Origin: Mariprofundaceae bacterium
GTDB taxonomy: Bacteria > Pseudomonadota > Zetaproteobacteria > Mariprofundales > Mariprofundaceae
DNA: 12,235 bases
Assembly: GCA_030950825.1 (NCBI GenBank)
Contig: JAUZQT010000017.1
Location: forward strand, 1-12,235
Direction: 5' to 3'
Position 1 is the first letter of the stretch. Each line of letters opens with the position of its first letter. The notes under the pieces are model-generated. The model was not told the origin of the DNA. It made no database searches and was given only the letters and a program-made list of their open reading frames with translations. The translations under genes and the position numbers were made by a program. Positions 1 to 7,508 of the stretch are shown one piece after another.

Positions 1-572
1 GAATACAATGATTGAAAAGCAAGTATAGTGTGACACCAGCGGGAAACCGTCTGGAAAATAGAAAAAAAACAAATACCTGCTTACACAATCAGAGGTTCGG
101 TCTACTCGACAATCGTTGTGATGATTGCGGATAAAGGGGCAGCAAGGGCACGACAGTATTTGTGAACTATTCAGGTTAAGGGCAACGGGGAAAATAACTA
201 TCCAATTCTGCTGGTCTATAAGCCCGCCTTCGTCGTTGCTGAATCAGTCACATAGCCCTTCTATGCACCATGCTCGTCGCCTTGAAGACGAAATTCTATC
301 CTGCGCATAATCTGGATGTTTTATTTCTTCCGCGACCCTAACGTCACATCATAAGTGTAGCAGAAAATATTGGGATGCTTTCGATCAGAAAAGGCGCGCT
401 CTATTTTTTCTTATACGAAGCTACATTATATCCACCAAGCCAGAATGAGGGGGCACTTCCAGTGAGGCTTTATAGCAGCTATTTGACGGCAACGAACCAG
501 TCTTTATGACGGTACTGAATAGTTGCGAAAAACTTTATCCAAGTTGTCTGTTACAGTAATTTCAAAAGCGTA

Positions 573-598
573 AGGTGCAAGTGTAAGAGTGTGCACCT
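573..598. repeat. 7-bp inverted repeat upstream of pstS
   Basis: The arms aggtgca (573-579) and tgcacct (592-598) are perfectly complementary, with a 12-base spacer. The repeat lies about 80 bases before the pstS start and could be an operator-like site or an RNA hairpin in the pst leader. There is no T-run after it, so a terminator is unlikely. No function is assigned. Confidence 0.4.
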
Positions 599-626
599 AA
601 GCTTCGACCACGTCACCATTCAACGT

Positions 627-650
627 ACGCCGCAGGTTTGCAGGCGGCGT
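627..650 (+). terminator. GC-rich hairpin before pstS, possible terminator or leader hairpin
   Basis: The arms acgccgc (627-633) and gcggcgt (644-650) pair perfectly across a 10-base loop. The stem is GC-rich and is followed only by ttta, so a Rho-independent terminator would be weak. It ends 25 bases before the pstS start, so it is either the end of an upstream transcript or part of the pst 5' leader. Confidence 0.35.
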
Positions 651-675
651 TTATGGGTAGAGGGTTATATATTAT

Positions 676-1500
676 ATGATGAAACACATTATTTTCATGG
701 CATTGGCAGCAACGTTTAGTTTGCAGGCACAAGCAACAGAGCGCATTTCAGTCGTAGGCTCAACAACGGTTTTGCCCGTTGTGTCACAGGCTGCAGAGGC
801 ACATCACAGGCTTCATCCAGATGTTGTGATCACAGTTTCAGGCGGCGGATCTGGTGTTGGTATTGCTTCAATTATTCAGGGCACAGCACAATTGGGCATG
901 GCTTCACGTGAGACAAGCCCTGAGGAGCAGAGCAAGCTGGATGGCAAGGTGGATAATATTGTCATTGCTTCAGATGCCGTTGCAGTTGTGGTATCCAAGG
1001 CCGTGTATGAAAGCGGCATCCATCAATTATCGCTTGAACAAATTGCCGATATTTATCGAGGAAAAGTACGTAACTGGAAAGATTTGGGTGGTGTGGATGC
1101 GCGTATTCTGGTGATTGATAAAGAGGCATCACGTGGAACACGCCATGTGTTTGCCAAGGCTGTATTAGGCAGTGCACACGCTCGTGCAGCAGGTGCTTCG
1201 ATTATTTCAGGCTCCAACAATGAAGAGCAAATGATTGTCTCGCGCAGTGACAGCGCGATAGGCATGCTCTCCAATGCTTGGCTTAATGATAAAGTTCGTG
1301 GTGTGGATATTATCGTCAATGGCAAATCCATTGCCCCAACGATTGATCATGTTCTTGATGGTAGCTACCCGATTGCTCGTGGCTTGCATGTGTTGCTTCC
1401 ACATGCTTCAACACAGGCAACCAAAGATTTTGTGCGGTTTTTACTCTCTGAGCAAGGTCAGAAAATTGTGCAGGAAGTGGGCTATTTGCCAGTTCAATAA
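676..1500 (+). CDS. pstS: Phosphate ABC transporter substrate-binding protein PstS
   Basis: Periplasmic receptor that binds orthophosphate and delivers it to the PstCAB importer. The 274-residue product starts with a Sec signal peptide (MMK, hydrophobic stretch 5-15, likely cleavage after AQA at residue 20). Family motifs are visible: GSTTV at 28-32, SGGGSGVG at 55-62, the MASRE segment at 75-79 and ASRGTRHVF at 151-159, all of which line the phosphate site in PstS-type binding proteins. The length fits the short PstS class rather than the ~345-residue E. coli protein. Two ATG codons are adjacent (676 and 679); the gtagaggg stretch about 11 bases upstream is a fair ribosome binding site for either. 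It is the first gene of the pstSCAB operon, and pstC follows after 17 bases. PstS-like proteins of other anion systems share the fold, but the downstream genes make phosphate the likely ligand. Confidence 0.93.
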   Translation: MMKHIIFMALAATFSLQAQATERISVVGSTTVLPVVSQAAEAHHRLHPDVVITVSGGGSGVGIASIIQGTAQLGMASRETSPEEQSKLDGKVDNIVIASDAVAVVVSKAVYESGIHQLSLEQIADIYRGKVRNWKDLGGVDARILVIDKEASRGTRHVFAKAVLGSAHARAAGASIISGSNNEEQMIVSRSDSAIGMLSNAWLNDKVRGVDIIVNGKSIAPTIDHVLDGSYPIARGLHVLLPHASTQATKDFVRFLLSEQGQKIVQEVGYLPVQ

Positions 1501-1517
1501 AAGAACATGATAAGCGC

Positions 1518-2375
1518 ATGCTAAAATCGCCTTTATATCTCCTGCTTATCAGTGCTTGCATGGTGGCGCTTATCAGTGCAACTGTTTTGTTTTGGTTCTT
1601 GTGGGATAGTTCATGGCCATACTGGCAAGCATTTGGTATTTCCCAGCTGTGGGCACCAGAATGGTATCCTTATGAATCCTTGTATGGCTTGTTGCCTGCG
1701 ATCATCGGCACAGCTTGGGCAATATTTATTGCTATGATCATTGCTGTGCCTTGCGGGCTAGCGGCAGCGATTGTTAGTAGTGAAATCTTACCCCGCTTTT
1801 GGCAAGGCTGGTTACGCTTGATGGTGGAACTATTGGCGGGTATCCCGTCGGTGGTTTATGGTTTGATTGCTCTATGGTTGCTTCTGCCATGGCTGCAAAA
1901 CAGCTTTGATTTATTAACTGGGCACAGCCTATTGGCAGCTGGGATGATTTTATCGTTAATGATTCTACCGACAATTATGCTTATGTCATACGATGCATTG
2001 CGCTTGATTCCCATTGAGCAGCGCGAAGCAGGCATGAGTCTGGGCATGGATTGGAATCAATGCCTGTTACGCATTTTGCTGCCGCAAGCTTGGCCGAGTA
2101 TTCGTTCGGGCATTTTATTGGCTTTGGGTCGTGCATTGGGCGAAACAATGGCCGTTATGTTGGTGGTTGGCTCGATGGATCGCCTGCCGCAGCCGATTTA
2201 CAACATCTTGGAGCCAGCTCAAACCCTGACCTCACGCATTGGTAGGGAAATGGGTGAAGCGGCTTTTGGTTCCATGCACTTTTCAGCTTTAATAGCATGT
2301 GGCCTAGTATTGGCGGTCATGGCCATTTGTTTAAGCTTGTTGGCGCAGCATCACAAACCTGCGGTGACACAATGA
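1518..2375 (+). CDS. pstC: Phosphate ABC transporter permease PstC
   Basis: One of the two inner-membrane permease subunits of the high-affinity phosphate importer; it pairs with PstA to form the channel and docks PstB. The 285-residue product has about six membrane helices (for example 6-28, 58-85, 103-124, 137-156, 197-218 and 258-276). The cytoplasmic EAA-type loop that contacts the ATPase is at about 170-195 (EAGMSLGMDWN onwards). The PstC hallmarks LAGIPSVVYG (106-115) and GRALGETMAVMLVVG (204-218) are clear. The ribosome binding site is weak (gataag), so translation may depend on that of pstS. The stop codon overlaps the pstA start in ATGA (2372-2375). The amino end is shorter than in E. 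coli PstC but all core helices are present. Confidence 0.93.
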   Translation: MLKSPLYLLLISACMVALISATVLFWFLWDSSWPYWQAFGISQLWAPEWYPYESLYGLLPAIIGTAWAIFIAMIIAVPCGLAAAIVSSEILPRFWQGWLRLMVELLAGIPSVVYGLIALWLLLPWLQNSFDLLTGHSLLAAGMILSLMILPTIMLMSYDALRLIPIEQREAGMSLGMDWNQCLLRILLPQAWPSIRSGILLALGRALGETMAVMLVVGSMDRLPQPIYNILEPAQTLTSRIGREMGEAAFGSMHFSALIACGLVLAVMAICLSLLAQHHKPAVTQ

Positions 2376-3205
2376 AAGCTGTGCTTATTTTGTTGGCACT
2401 GCCAGCAATTTTGCTGCCTTTGGCATGTTTTGTGTACATTATTATACAAGCCTTGCCTGCCTTGAACTGGGAATTACTGATGGGATCCAATACAACAAGC
2501 GGCAGTTTGTTTGCTGGCACTGCTGGTACGGGGCATGGTTTATGGGGGCAAATAAGTGGGTCGTTGTTGATGATGTTATTGGCGTGTTTTCTGGCAGCCC
2601 CTCTTGCCTTGAGCATTGCACTTTTTCACGCGCTATGGGCTTCACCATATCAGCAACGTATGATGGTAATATTATTGCAGGTTCTGCAAGGTATACCGCC
2701 TATTGTTTATGGCTTGTGTGGGCTCATCGTCTTGGTGCATTTATTGCATTGGGGCATTTCGCTGGCAGCAGGAGGGGTGATTTTAGCCCTTGTTATTTTA
2801 CCCTTATTAAGCAGTAATGCGATCCATGCACTGGAACGCATTCCAATAGCACAAACCGAATCGGCCAAGGCCTTAGGCTTAAGTGTCGGTGCGGTCATTG
2901 TTCGGGTTTGGCTGCCATCAGCGTGGTCAAGCATGTTGACAGGCTTGCTCTTGGCAATGGCGCGCGCACTATCTGAGACAGCACCGATTTTATTTACTGC
3001 AACGGTATTTTCGGGCATTACTTGGCCCGACTCCATTTTTTCACCCGTTACAAGTCTGCAAACTCATATTTTTTATCTAGCGCAAGAAGGATCCAATGCC
3101 CATGCTGTTGATATGGCATGGGCATCGGCCGCTGTTTTATTGGGTTTGGTGTTATGTTTTAGTCTAATGGCGCGGCTTTTACGGCGATATGAGGGGGCTT
3201 TATGA
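2372..3205 (+). CDS. pstA: Phosphate ABC transporter permease PstA
   Basis: Second permease subunit of the phosphate importer. I start it at the ATG at 2372, which overlaps the pstC stop by four bases (ATGA) and begins directly with a hydrophobic helix (MKAVLILLALPAILLPLA). The open frame extends upstream to 2297, but those residues overlap the coding part of pstC and do not look like PstA. The 277-residue product has about six membrane segments. It carries the conserved LQGIPPIVYGL segment (105-115), an EAA loop at about 163-187 (ESAKALGLSV to LPSAW) and ARALSETAPILFTA (197-210), the PstA counterpart of the PstC GETMAV motif. It overlaps pstB by ATGA at 3202-3205, which suggests translational coupling and balanced subunit production. 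Confidence 0.93.
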   Translation: MKAVLILLALPAILLPLACFVYIIIQALPALNWELLMGSNTTSGSLFAGTAGTGHGLWGQISGSLLMMLLACFLAAPLALSIALFHALWASPYQQRMMVILLQVLQGIPPIVYGLCGLIVLVHLLHWGISLAAGGVILALVILPLLSSNAIHALERIPIAQTESAKALGLSVGAVIVRVWLPSAWSSMLTGLLLAMARALSETAPILFTATVFSGITWPDSIFSPVTSLQTHIFYLAQEGSNAHAVDMAWASAAVLLGLVLCFSLMARLLRRYEGAL

Positions 3206-4008
3206 GTCAATTATTGCATGATGAACAGCAGCAGGGAAACACGCAACAAACGAGCTGCTCTGCACCAAGCAGTATCTCATTAAAAGAGTTATCGCTTGAG
3301 CTATCTGGCACGAAAATTTTAAAGAATGTATCCTTTGATTTATCCAGCGCAGGGATTAACTGTCTCGTTGGCCCTTCTGGGGCAGGAAAAAGCTCGCTAT
3401 TGCGTTGTTTAACGCTGCTGTATGATAACTGGCAGGGGAAAATCACCATGGATGGCATAGCCATTCAATCATGGCCGAAAGGAGCTGATGCCTTGCGTCG
3501 TCATATTGGTCTCATTGCACAAAAGCCATCGATCTTTCCCACGTCAATTTACCAGAATGTTATTTTTGGTTTATCGCGCCAAGAACGCAAACAAGATCAA
3601 CAAAAGTGGGTTGAAGCATGTTTAAGGAAAGCGGCTTTGTGGGATGAGGTATGCAATCGTTTGTTTGATCCTGCCAGTACCCTATCAATAGGCCAGCAAC
3701 AACGCCTATGTATAGCACGGGTTATAGCGCTAAACCCCAATGTTTTATTGCTGGATGAGCCGACATCCTCGCTTGATCCTCGCTCCAAACAACTGATTGA
3801 AGCTTCCTTGTACGACTTGGCAAAAAATATACCCGTTTTATGCGTGACCCATGACCTAGAACAAGCCCAGCGTTTGCAAGGACAAATGATTTTTATGTGT
3901 GATGGTAAGCTTATTGAAACAGCGCCCACCAATGATTTCTTTCAAAGCCCCAAACGCTTAGAAACACGCGAGTTTTTGCGTTGGTCGGTATGCAATTGTG
4001 ATGAGTGA
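3202..4008 (+). CDS. pstB: Phosphate ABC transporter ATP-binding protein PstB
   Basis: ATPase that powers phosphate import through PstCA from the cytoplasmic face. All ABC motifs are present in the 268-residue product: Walker A GPSGAGKSS (57-65), Q-loop glutamine 106 in IAQKPSIFP, signature LSIGQQQR (161-168), Walker B VLLLDEP with catalytic glutamate (181-187), D-loop SSLD (189-192) and switch histidine 217 in VTHDLEQ. The signature reads SIGQQ where typical PstB has SGGQQ. About 26 hydrophilic, Gln- and Ser-rich residues precede the domain, an extension longer than in E. coli PstB. The start ATG overlaps the pstA stop (ATGA). No phoU follows, and the operon ends in a repeat-rich spacer. Some amino-acid transporter ATPases look alike, but the gene order decides for PstB. 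Confidence 0.92.
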   Translation: MSQLLHDEQQQGNTQQTSCSAPSSISLKELSLELSGTKILKNVSFDLSSAGINCLVGPSGAGKSSLLRCLTLLYDNWQGKITMDGIAIQSWPKGADALRRHIGLIAQKPSIFPTSIYQNVIFGLSRQERKQDQQKWVEACLRKAALWDEVCNRLFDPASTLSIGQQQRLCIARVIALNPNVLLLDEPTSSLDPRSKQLIEASLYDLAKNIPVLCVTHDLEQAQRLQGQMIFMCDGKLIETAPTNDFFQSPKRLETREFLRWSVCNCDE

Positions 4009-4096
4009 ACCGTTGGGATAAGCGCTGAAGATTTTTTAGTTTGAGCATTTTTCTTTACTAGCGAGTGAATTGAAGGCAAATTTATACCCTATATGA

Positions 4097-4117
4097 TATT
4101 CTCGGACAGCCTCCTAG
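4097..4117 (-). repeat. CTAG-ended terminal repeat, copy 1
   Basis: The 17 bases at 4101-4117 (ctcggacagcctcctag) recur at 9324-9340 and, reversed, at 12082-12098. Here the match to the third copy extends four bases further left (tatt, 4097-4100), for 21 identical bases. The copy ends in CTAG (4114-4117), where it meets the left end of the large palindrome. It probably marks the decayed end of a transposon-like element lying to its left, since 12082-12235 shows the same terminus on a folding element. Confidence 0.75.
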
Positions 4118-4280
4118 GGAACGGGAATTAAATAACTTGTGCACTTCAACTTATCTTTTTGCCCAGCATCGACGTTGCAAAAAAGCTTGCATAGCGGGCT
4201 ATGCTTCGCTTTTTGCTCCTTGATGCTGAATAAAAATTCTGCGCTTTAAATGCACAAGGTATTTAATTACCTTTCCTAAG
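4113..4280. repeat. ~168-bp imperfect palindrome (MITE-like or structured RNA)
   Basis: The stretch is symmetrical around 4196-4197. The centre is gcatagc / gctatgc with a two-base gap (4189-4204), flanked by the gcaaaaaagc and gctttttgc arms. Further out, agcatc (4165-4170) pairs with gatgct (4222-4227). The outer arms 4126-4143 and 4251-4268 pair over 18 bases with a single mismatch (aacttgtgca against tgcacaaggt). The ends are cctaggga and tttcctaag. No protein is encoded. It could be a miniature inverted-repeat transposable element, or a highly folded RNA acting as a processing or termination element after pstB. Confidence 0.75.
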
Positions 4281-4329
4281 CTGCTAAAATCATTCAGGAT
4301 TTCGTGGGCAGTGTATTGTTTGAAGTGCG

Positions 4330-4375
4330 CCTAAGGCATCGTAAACCAATGACTTATTTATTTACGATGCCTAAG
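4330..4375. repeat. Perfect 12-bp hairpin flanked by CCTAAG direct repeats
   Basis: The arms aggcatcgtaaa (4334-4345) and tttacgatgcct (4361-4372) are perfectly complementary over 12 bases with a 15-base loop. The hexamer cctaag stands at both edges (4330-4335 and 4370-4375) in direct orientation, as a target-site duplication would, although it partly overlaps the arms. No T-run follows, so it is not a classical terminator. It lies about 45 bases before the cyclase start and could act as an operator or leader hairpin for that gene. Confidence 0.65.
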
Positions 4376-4403
4376 TGAGTGTCTTTGAATTTTAAACTGG
4401 CGT

Positions 4404-4410
4404 AAAGGAG
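4404..4410 (+). promoter_or_regulatory. Strong ribosome binding site that supports a TTG start
   Basis: aaaggag lies seven bases before the TTG at 4418. The next methionine codon falls inside the first membrane helix (residue 24), so this site fixes TTG as the start of the cyclase. Confidence 0.8.
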
Positions 4411-4417
4411 AGGGGAT

Positions 4418-6670
4418 TTGCTGTATAGTATCGCAGGATGGATTGAGAAACATCAACAGTGGTTTCGATTCCCGCTCGTTATTTTGATGGCGCTACTTGC
4501 TTTTGCGACGGCTCTGACTCGCCCTAGTTTCACTGAACAAATTGAATTGAAGCTGCTGGATCAACATTTTAAAATGCGGGGAGTGATTCCCCATGATCCA
4601 CGTGTTGTTATTGTTGCTGTTGATGATAACGCTTTAACCGAAGTTGGCCGCTGGCCATGGTCACGTGATAAAATAGCAACGATTGTAGACCGTATTCTCG
4701 GTGAGCACCAAGCTAGAGCCTTGGGTTTTGATATTGTGTTTTCAGAAGAGCAGTTGAACCCATTTAAAGAAAGTCTTCGTTTGTTAAGTGATGGGCAGCA
4801 GGCAGACAAAACGGTTACCCACTGGCTTGAAAAGCATCAGGGTATGGGCGATATTGATGCCCGCTTAGAGAGCGTACTACAACAATATCACGATCGTTTG
4901 GTTCCTGGTTATTTCTTTTATCCGAAAGGAGCCAAGGTGCCTGAACTGGCTCTGGAAAACTTGCCCAAACACTTGGCCTTGATGCAAAACTCAGCGATGA
5001 CATACGAATTTTCAGAAAAAGCATTTTCTTTAATTCCACGTTTGGCTGCCATTGAAGGAAACTTGCCTCGTTTTACAGCGCAAGCCGATGCCGTTGGCTT
5101 TTTCAATTTTTTCCCAGATATGGATGGTACGGTTCGTCGTATTCCTTTGATGGTTGAAGGTGATGGCTATATTTACCCCAGCATGGATATGCAATTATTG
5201 CGTATTTTTAAGGGCTGGCCTGCATTAACGCTCAAAGTTGGTGATCATGGCGTGGAGTCATTGACCTTGGGCGAACAGAATATTCGTATTGATCCTTCTG
5301 GAAGCATGATTCTTAACCACTATGGCCCAGGTTACACTTTTCAGCATATTTCTGCGGCCGATATTTTGGCCGACCGTGTTCCAGCAGACAGTCTTAAAGG
5401 TGCCATTGTTTTATTGGGTGTAACGGCTGTGGGGGTATTCGATTATCGCCCTAGCCCCTTTGACTCCGTTTTCCCCGGTGTTGAAGGCCATGCAGCAGCT
5501 ATTTCCAATGTATTGAATGATGAAGAAATATCTCGCCCAAACATACTGGAAGGTGTTGAGCTGTTCGCTGTATTCTTTCTTGCACTACTTTGTGGTCGCC
5601 TGGTGATTGGAACTGGGCCAATTGTTCAGTCAATCAGTATCTTTGGAGTACCCTTGCTGCTGCTGACCTTATCTTGGTGGTTATTTAGCAGCTTTGGTAT
5701 TTGGCTACAAGTGACATATTTACTGCTGGCGATTTTGCTGGCCACCATTCCCGTAACATTAATTGAATACGTTGTGGAATCTTATAAACGCGCTTTTATT
5801 CATGATGCCTTTGCACATTATTTAGCACCTGAGGTTGTAGAAGGTCTGGCAAGAAACCCCGAGATGCTCAAATTAGGAGGGGAAGAAAAGTATTTAACGG
5901 CCTTTTTCTCAGATATTGCCGCCTTTTCCAGTTTTTCGGAAAAACTTACACCAACCGAGTTGGTTCACTTTCTTAATCAGTACCTAACAGAAATGAGTAA
6001 CATTATTCTAAAGAATGGCGGTACGATTGATAAGTATGAAGGCGATGCCATTATTGCTTTTTTCGGTGCACCACTGGATATGGAAGATCACGCATTTAAG
6101 TGTGTGTTATCAGCGATGGAGCAGCAGCAGTGCTTGGATAGATTGCGTGATGTGTGGATTGAAGAGGGTTCGCCTGAAGTGCATATTCGAATTGGTTTAA
6201 ACTCAGGTCCCATGGTTGTCGGAAATATGGGAACGGATACCCATATGAACTACACCATGATGGGGGATCATGTTAATCTCGCAGCGCGTTTGGAAGGTGT
6301 ATGTAAGGTCTATCGTGTGCCAATTTTGATGAGCCGTGATACCTATGTTGAAGTACGCGAGCAGGTGGCTGCGCGTTTTATTGATCGTGTGCAGGTGGTT
6401 GGGCGGCAACAGCCAGTGGATCTATATGAGCCGCTGGCATTGCGTGAGCTTGTAGAACCAGAAGTCATACAACGTAGCCGTCAATATGAAAAGGCGTGGG
6501 GTATGATGCATCGCAGGCATTTCCCTGAGGCTATTAAAATATTAAGCCATCTGCACAAGGAATACCCTGATGATGGATTGTATGAAGTGATGCTGGCACG
6601 TGCTTATCACTATGCTAAAACTCCACCAGAATCAGGCTGGACGGGTATTTTTGTGTTGGAAAGTAAATAA
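4418..6670 (+). CDS. CHASE2-domain membrane adenylate/guanylate cyclase (class III)
   Basis: Inner-membrane signalling enzyme predicted to make cAMP from ATP in response to an extracytoplasmic cue. Its 750 residues contain: a short cytoplasmic tail; a membrane helix (about 19-33); a periplasmic CHASE2 sensor (about 40-375); three closely spaced helices (about 381-398, 404-424, 428-447); a class III cyclase domain (about 490-650); and a helical tail, possibly TPR-like, ending at 750. The catalytic set looks complete: metal aspartates D499 (FFSDI) and D543 (YEGDAI), the adenine-selecting pair K539 and D617, and transition-state residues N620 and R624 in HVNLAARLE. The Lys/Asp pair points to ATP rather than GTP. 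The start is TTG, backed by a strong ribosome binding site. The gene stands alone, between the repeat spacer and the convergent xth operon. The ligand sensed by CHASE2 cannot be deduced. Confidence 0.9.
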   Translation: MLYSIAGWIEKHQQWFRFPLVILMALLAFATALTRPSFTEQIELKLLDQHFKMRGVIPHDPRVVIVAVDDNALTEVGRWPWSRDKIATIVDRILGEHQARALGFDIVFSEEQLNPFKESLRLLSDGQQADKTVTHWLEKHQGMGDIDARLESVLQQYHDRLVPGYFFYPKGAKVPELALENLPKHLALMQNSAMTYEFSEKAFSLIPRLAAIEGNLPRFTAQADAVGFFNFFPDMDGTVRRIPLMVEGDGYIYPSMDMQLLRIFKGWPALTLKVGDHGVESLTLGEQNIRIDPSGSMILNHYGPGYTFQHISAADILADRVPADSLKGAIVLLGVTAVGVFDYRPSPFDSVFPGVEGHAAAISNVLNDEEISRPNILEGVELFAVFFLALLCGRLVIGTGPIVQSISIFGVPLLLLTLSWWLFSSFGIWLQVTYLLLAILLATIPVTLIEYVVESYKRAFIHDAFAHYLAPEVVEGLARNPEMLKLGGEEKYLTAFFSDIAAFSSFSEKLTPTELVHFLNQYLTEMSNIILKNGGTIDKYEGDAIIAFFGAPLDMEDHAFKCVLSAMEQQQCLDRLRDVWIEEGSPEVHIRIGLNSGPMVVGNMGTDTHMNYTMMGDHVNLAARLEGVCKVYRVPILMSRDTYVEVREQVAARFIDRVQVVGRQQPVDLYEPLALRELVEPEVIQRSRQYEKAWGMMHRRHFPEAIKILSHLHKEYPDDGLYEVMLARAYHYAKTPPESGWTGIFVLESK

Positions 6671-6702
6671 CACGGAATCACGATGATTTATGAATAATTC
6701 AG

Positions 6703-6729
6703 GCTAGTATTTTTTAAGATTAAAATAGC
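6703..6729. terminator. Possible weak bidirectional terminator between convergent genes
   Basis: tatttt (6708-6713) can pair with aaaata (6722-6727), with gc/gc closing outside after a small bulge. T- and A-runs face both ways, which would suit the converging cyclase and xth transcripts. The stem is almost all A-T, so the call is weak. Confidence 0.25.
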
Positions 6730-6749
6730 AAGGCACTGCAATGGTGAAC

Positions 6750-7508
6750 TCATGAGAACCTCGTCCAAACGGGCGCATGGTCTGATGGTCTTTCTTTGGC
6801 GCGATAATCGGTGTGTACACCGCCTTCTTTCACCAGCATGTTTGGTGTTGCAAGAATATGATCAATGCGGATGCCCCAACCTCGACGGTAGGCATTCACG
6901 CGGTAATCCCACCAGCTATGCATGGCTTCATCAGGGTATAATTGACGAAGGGTGTCATAAAGCCCTAAATCCATAAGCGAGGAAAACCACTCACGTTCGA
7001 CTGTTGAACACATGATTTTTTCCACCCAACGGGATGGATCATGGATATCCAAATCCGCAGGGGCAATATTGTAATCACCCAGCAAGACCAACTTATCATG
7101 CTGTTGCAATTCCGCTTTTAAATACTCTCGCAAAGCATTCAACCAAGTTAATTTATAGGCGTATTTATCCGAGCCTACTTCTTGCCCATTGGGGATATAA
7201 ACATCAATCACGCGCACACCATCAATGGTCGCCGCTACAACGCGCCGCTGCGGGTCATCCAGTTCAGGAATTTGAAACACCACATCCGACATCGGCATGC
7301 GACTGATGATGGCCACACAATTGTATGTTTTTTGCCCTGAAAATTGAACATGATAACCAGCTTCTTCAAGCTGCGTTTGTGGAAAATCTTTATCTTGTTG
7401 TTTGGTTTCTTGTAGAGCGAGAACATCGGGCTGTTCTTTCTCTAAATATTCCAAAACATGCGCCAACCGAACTTTTAAGGAATTGACATTCCATGTCACA
7501 ATTTTCAT
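6750..7508 (-). CDS. xth: Exodeoxyribonuclease III (AP endonuclease)
   Basis: DNA-repair nuclease of the exonuclease-endonuclease-phosphatase fold. It cuts the backbone at abasic sites and trims 3' blocked ends in base-excision repair. The 252-residue protein is close to the usual length and keeps the active site: N7 in TWNVNS, metal-binding E34 in LQETK, Y104 in YIPNGQ, D145 and N147 in GDYNIAP, D216 in RIDHILAT, and the D243-H244 pair in PSDHAPVW. The start ATG overlaps the lgt stop as ATGA (7505-7508), so it is the last gene of the uppP-lgt-xth operon and probably translationally coupled. Family members are hard to divide into XthA and ExoA types by eye; either gives the same activity. Confidence 0.93.
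   Translation of the reverse strand: MKIVTWNVNSLKVRLAHVLEYLEKEQPDVLALQETKQQDKDFPQTQLEEAGYHVQFSGQKTYNCVAIISRMPMSDVVFQIPELDDPQRRVVAATIDGVRVIDVYIPNGQEVGSDKYAYKLTWLNALREYLKAELQQHDKLVLLGDYNIAPADLDIHDPSRWVEKIMCSTVEREWFSSLMDLGLYDTLRQLYPDEAMHSWWDYRVNAYRRGWGIRIDHILATPNMLVKEGGVHTDYRAKERPSDHAPVWTRFS

Larger units (their letters stand above)
1..675. other. Intergenic region upstream of pstS, no gene seen
   Basis: I find no convincing coding region. The only open frame of any length (125-310, 61 codons) has no ribosome binding site, no recognisable motif and low-complexity composition. The last 110 bases contain two perfect inverted repeats, listed separately, that lie between any upstream transcript and pstS. 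A PhoB box would be expected before a Pst operon; I see only poor matches (548-564 on the plus strand, 497-512 on the minus strand) and do not call one. The region may be a decayed gene or an intergenic remnant, but I cannot show which. Confidence 0.6.

Noticed and set aside
240..290. Weak palindrome around catag-ccctt-ctatg similar to the core of the 4196 palindrome
   Set aside because: Only five bases pair and the outer arms match poorly; I could not show it is related.
125..310. 61-codon open frame in the upstream spacer
   Set aside because: There is no ribosome binding site, no recognisable motif and no supporting context.
548..564. Candidate PhoB box upstream of pstS
   Set aside because: ctgttacagtaatttca matches the consensus at only about 11 of 17 positions and the second half lacks ctgt; the minus-strand match at 497-512 has wrong spacing between its halves.
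2297..2371. Longer amino end for PstA
   Set aside because: It overlaps pstC coding sequence, is hydrophilic where PstA begins with a membrane helix, and the ATGA junction at 2372 is a better start.
2317..3036. Antisense open frames across pstA (and similar ones across pstS, pstB, cyclase and sppA)
   Set aside because: They are shadows of strongly supported genes on the other strand, with no ribosome binding sites or domain motifs.
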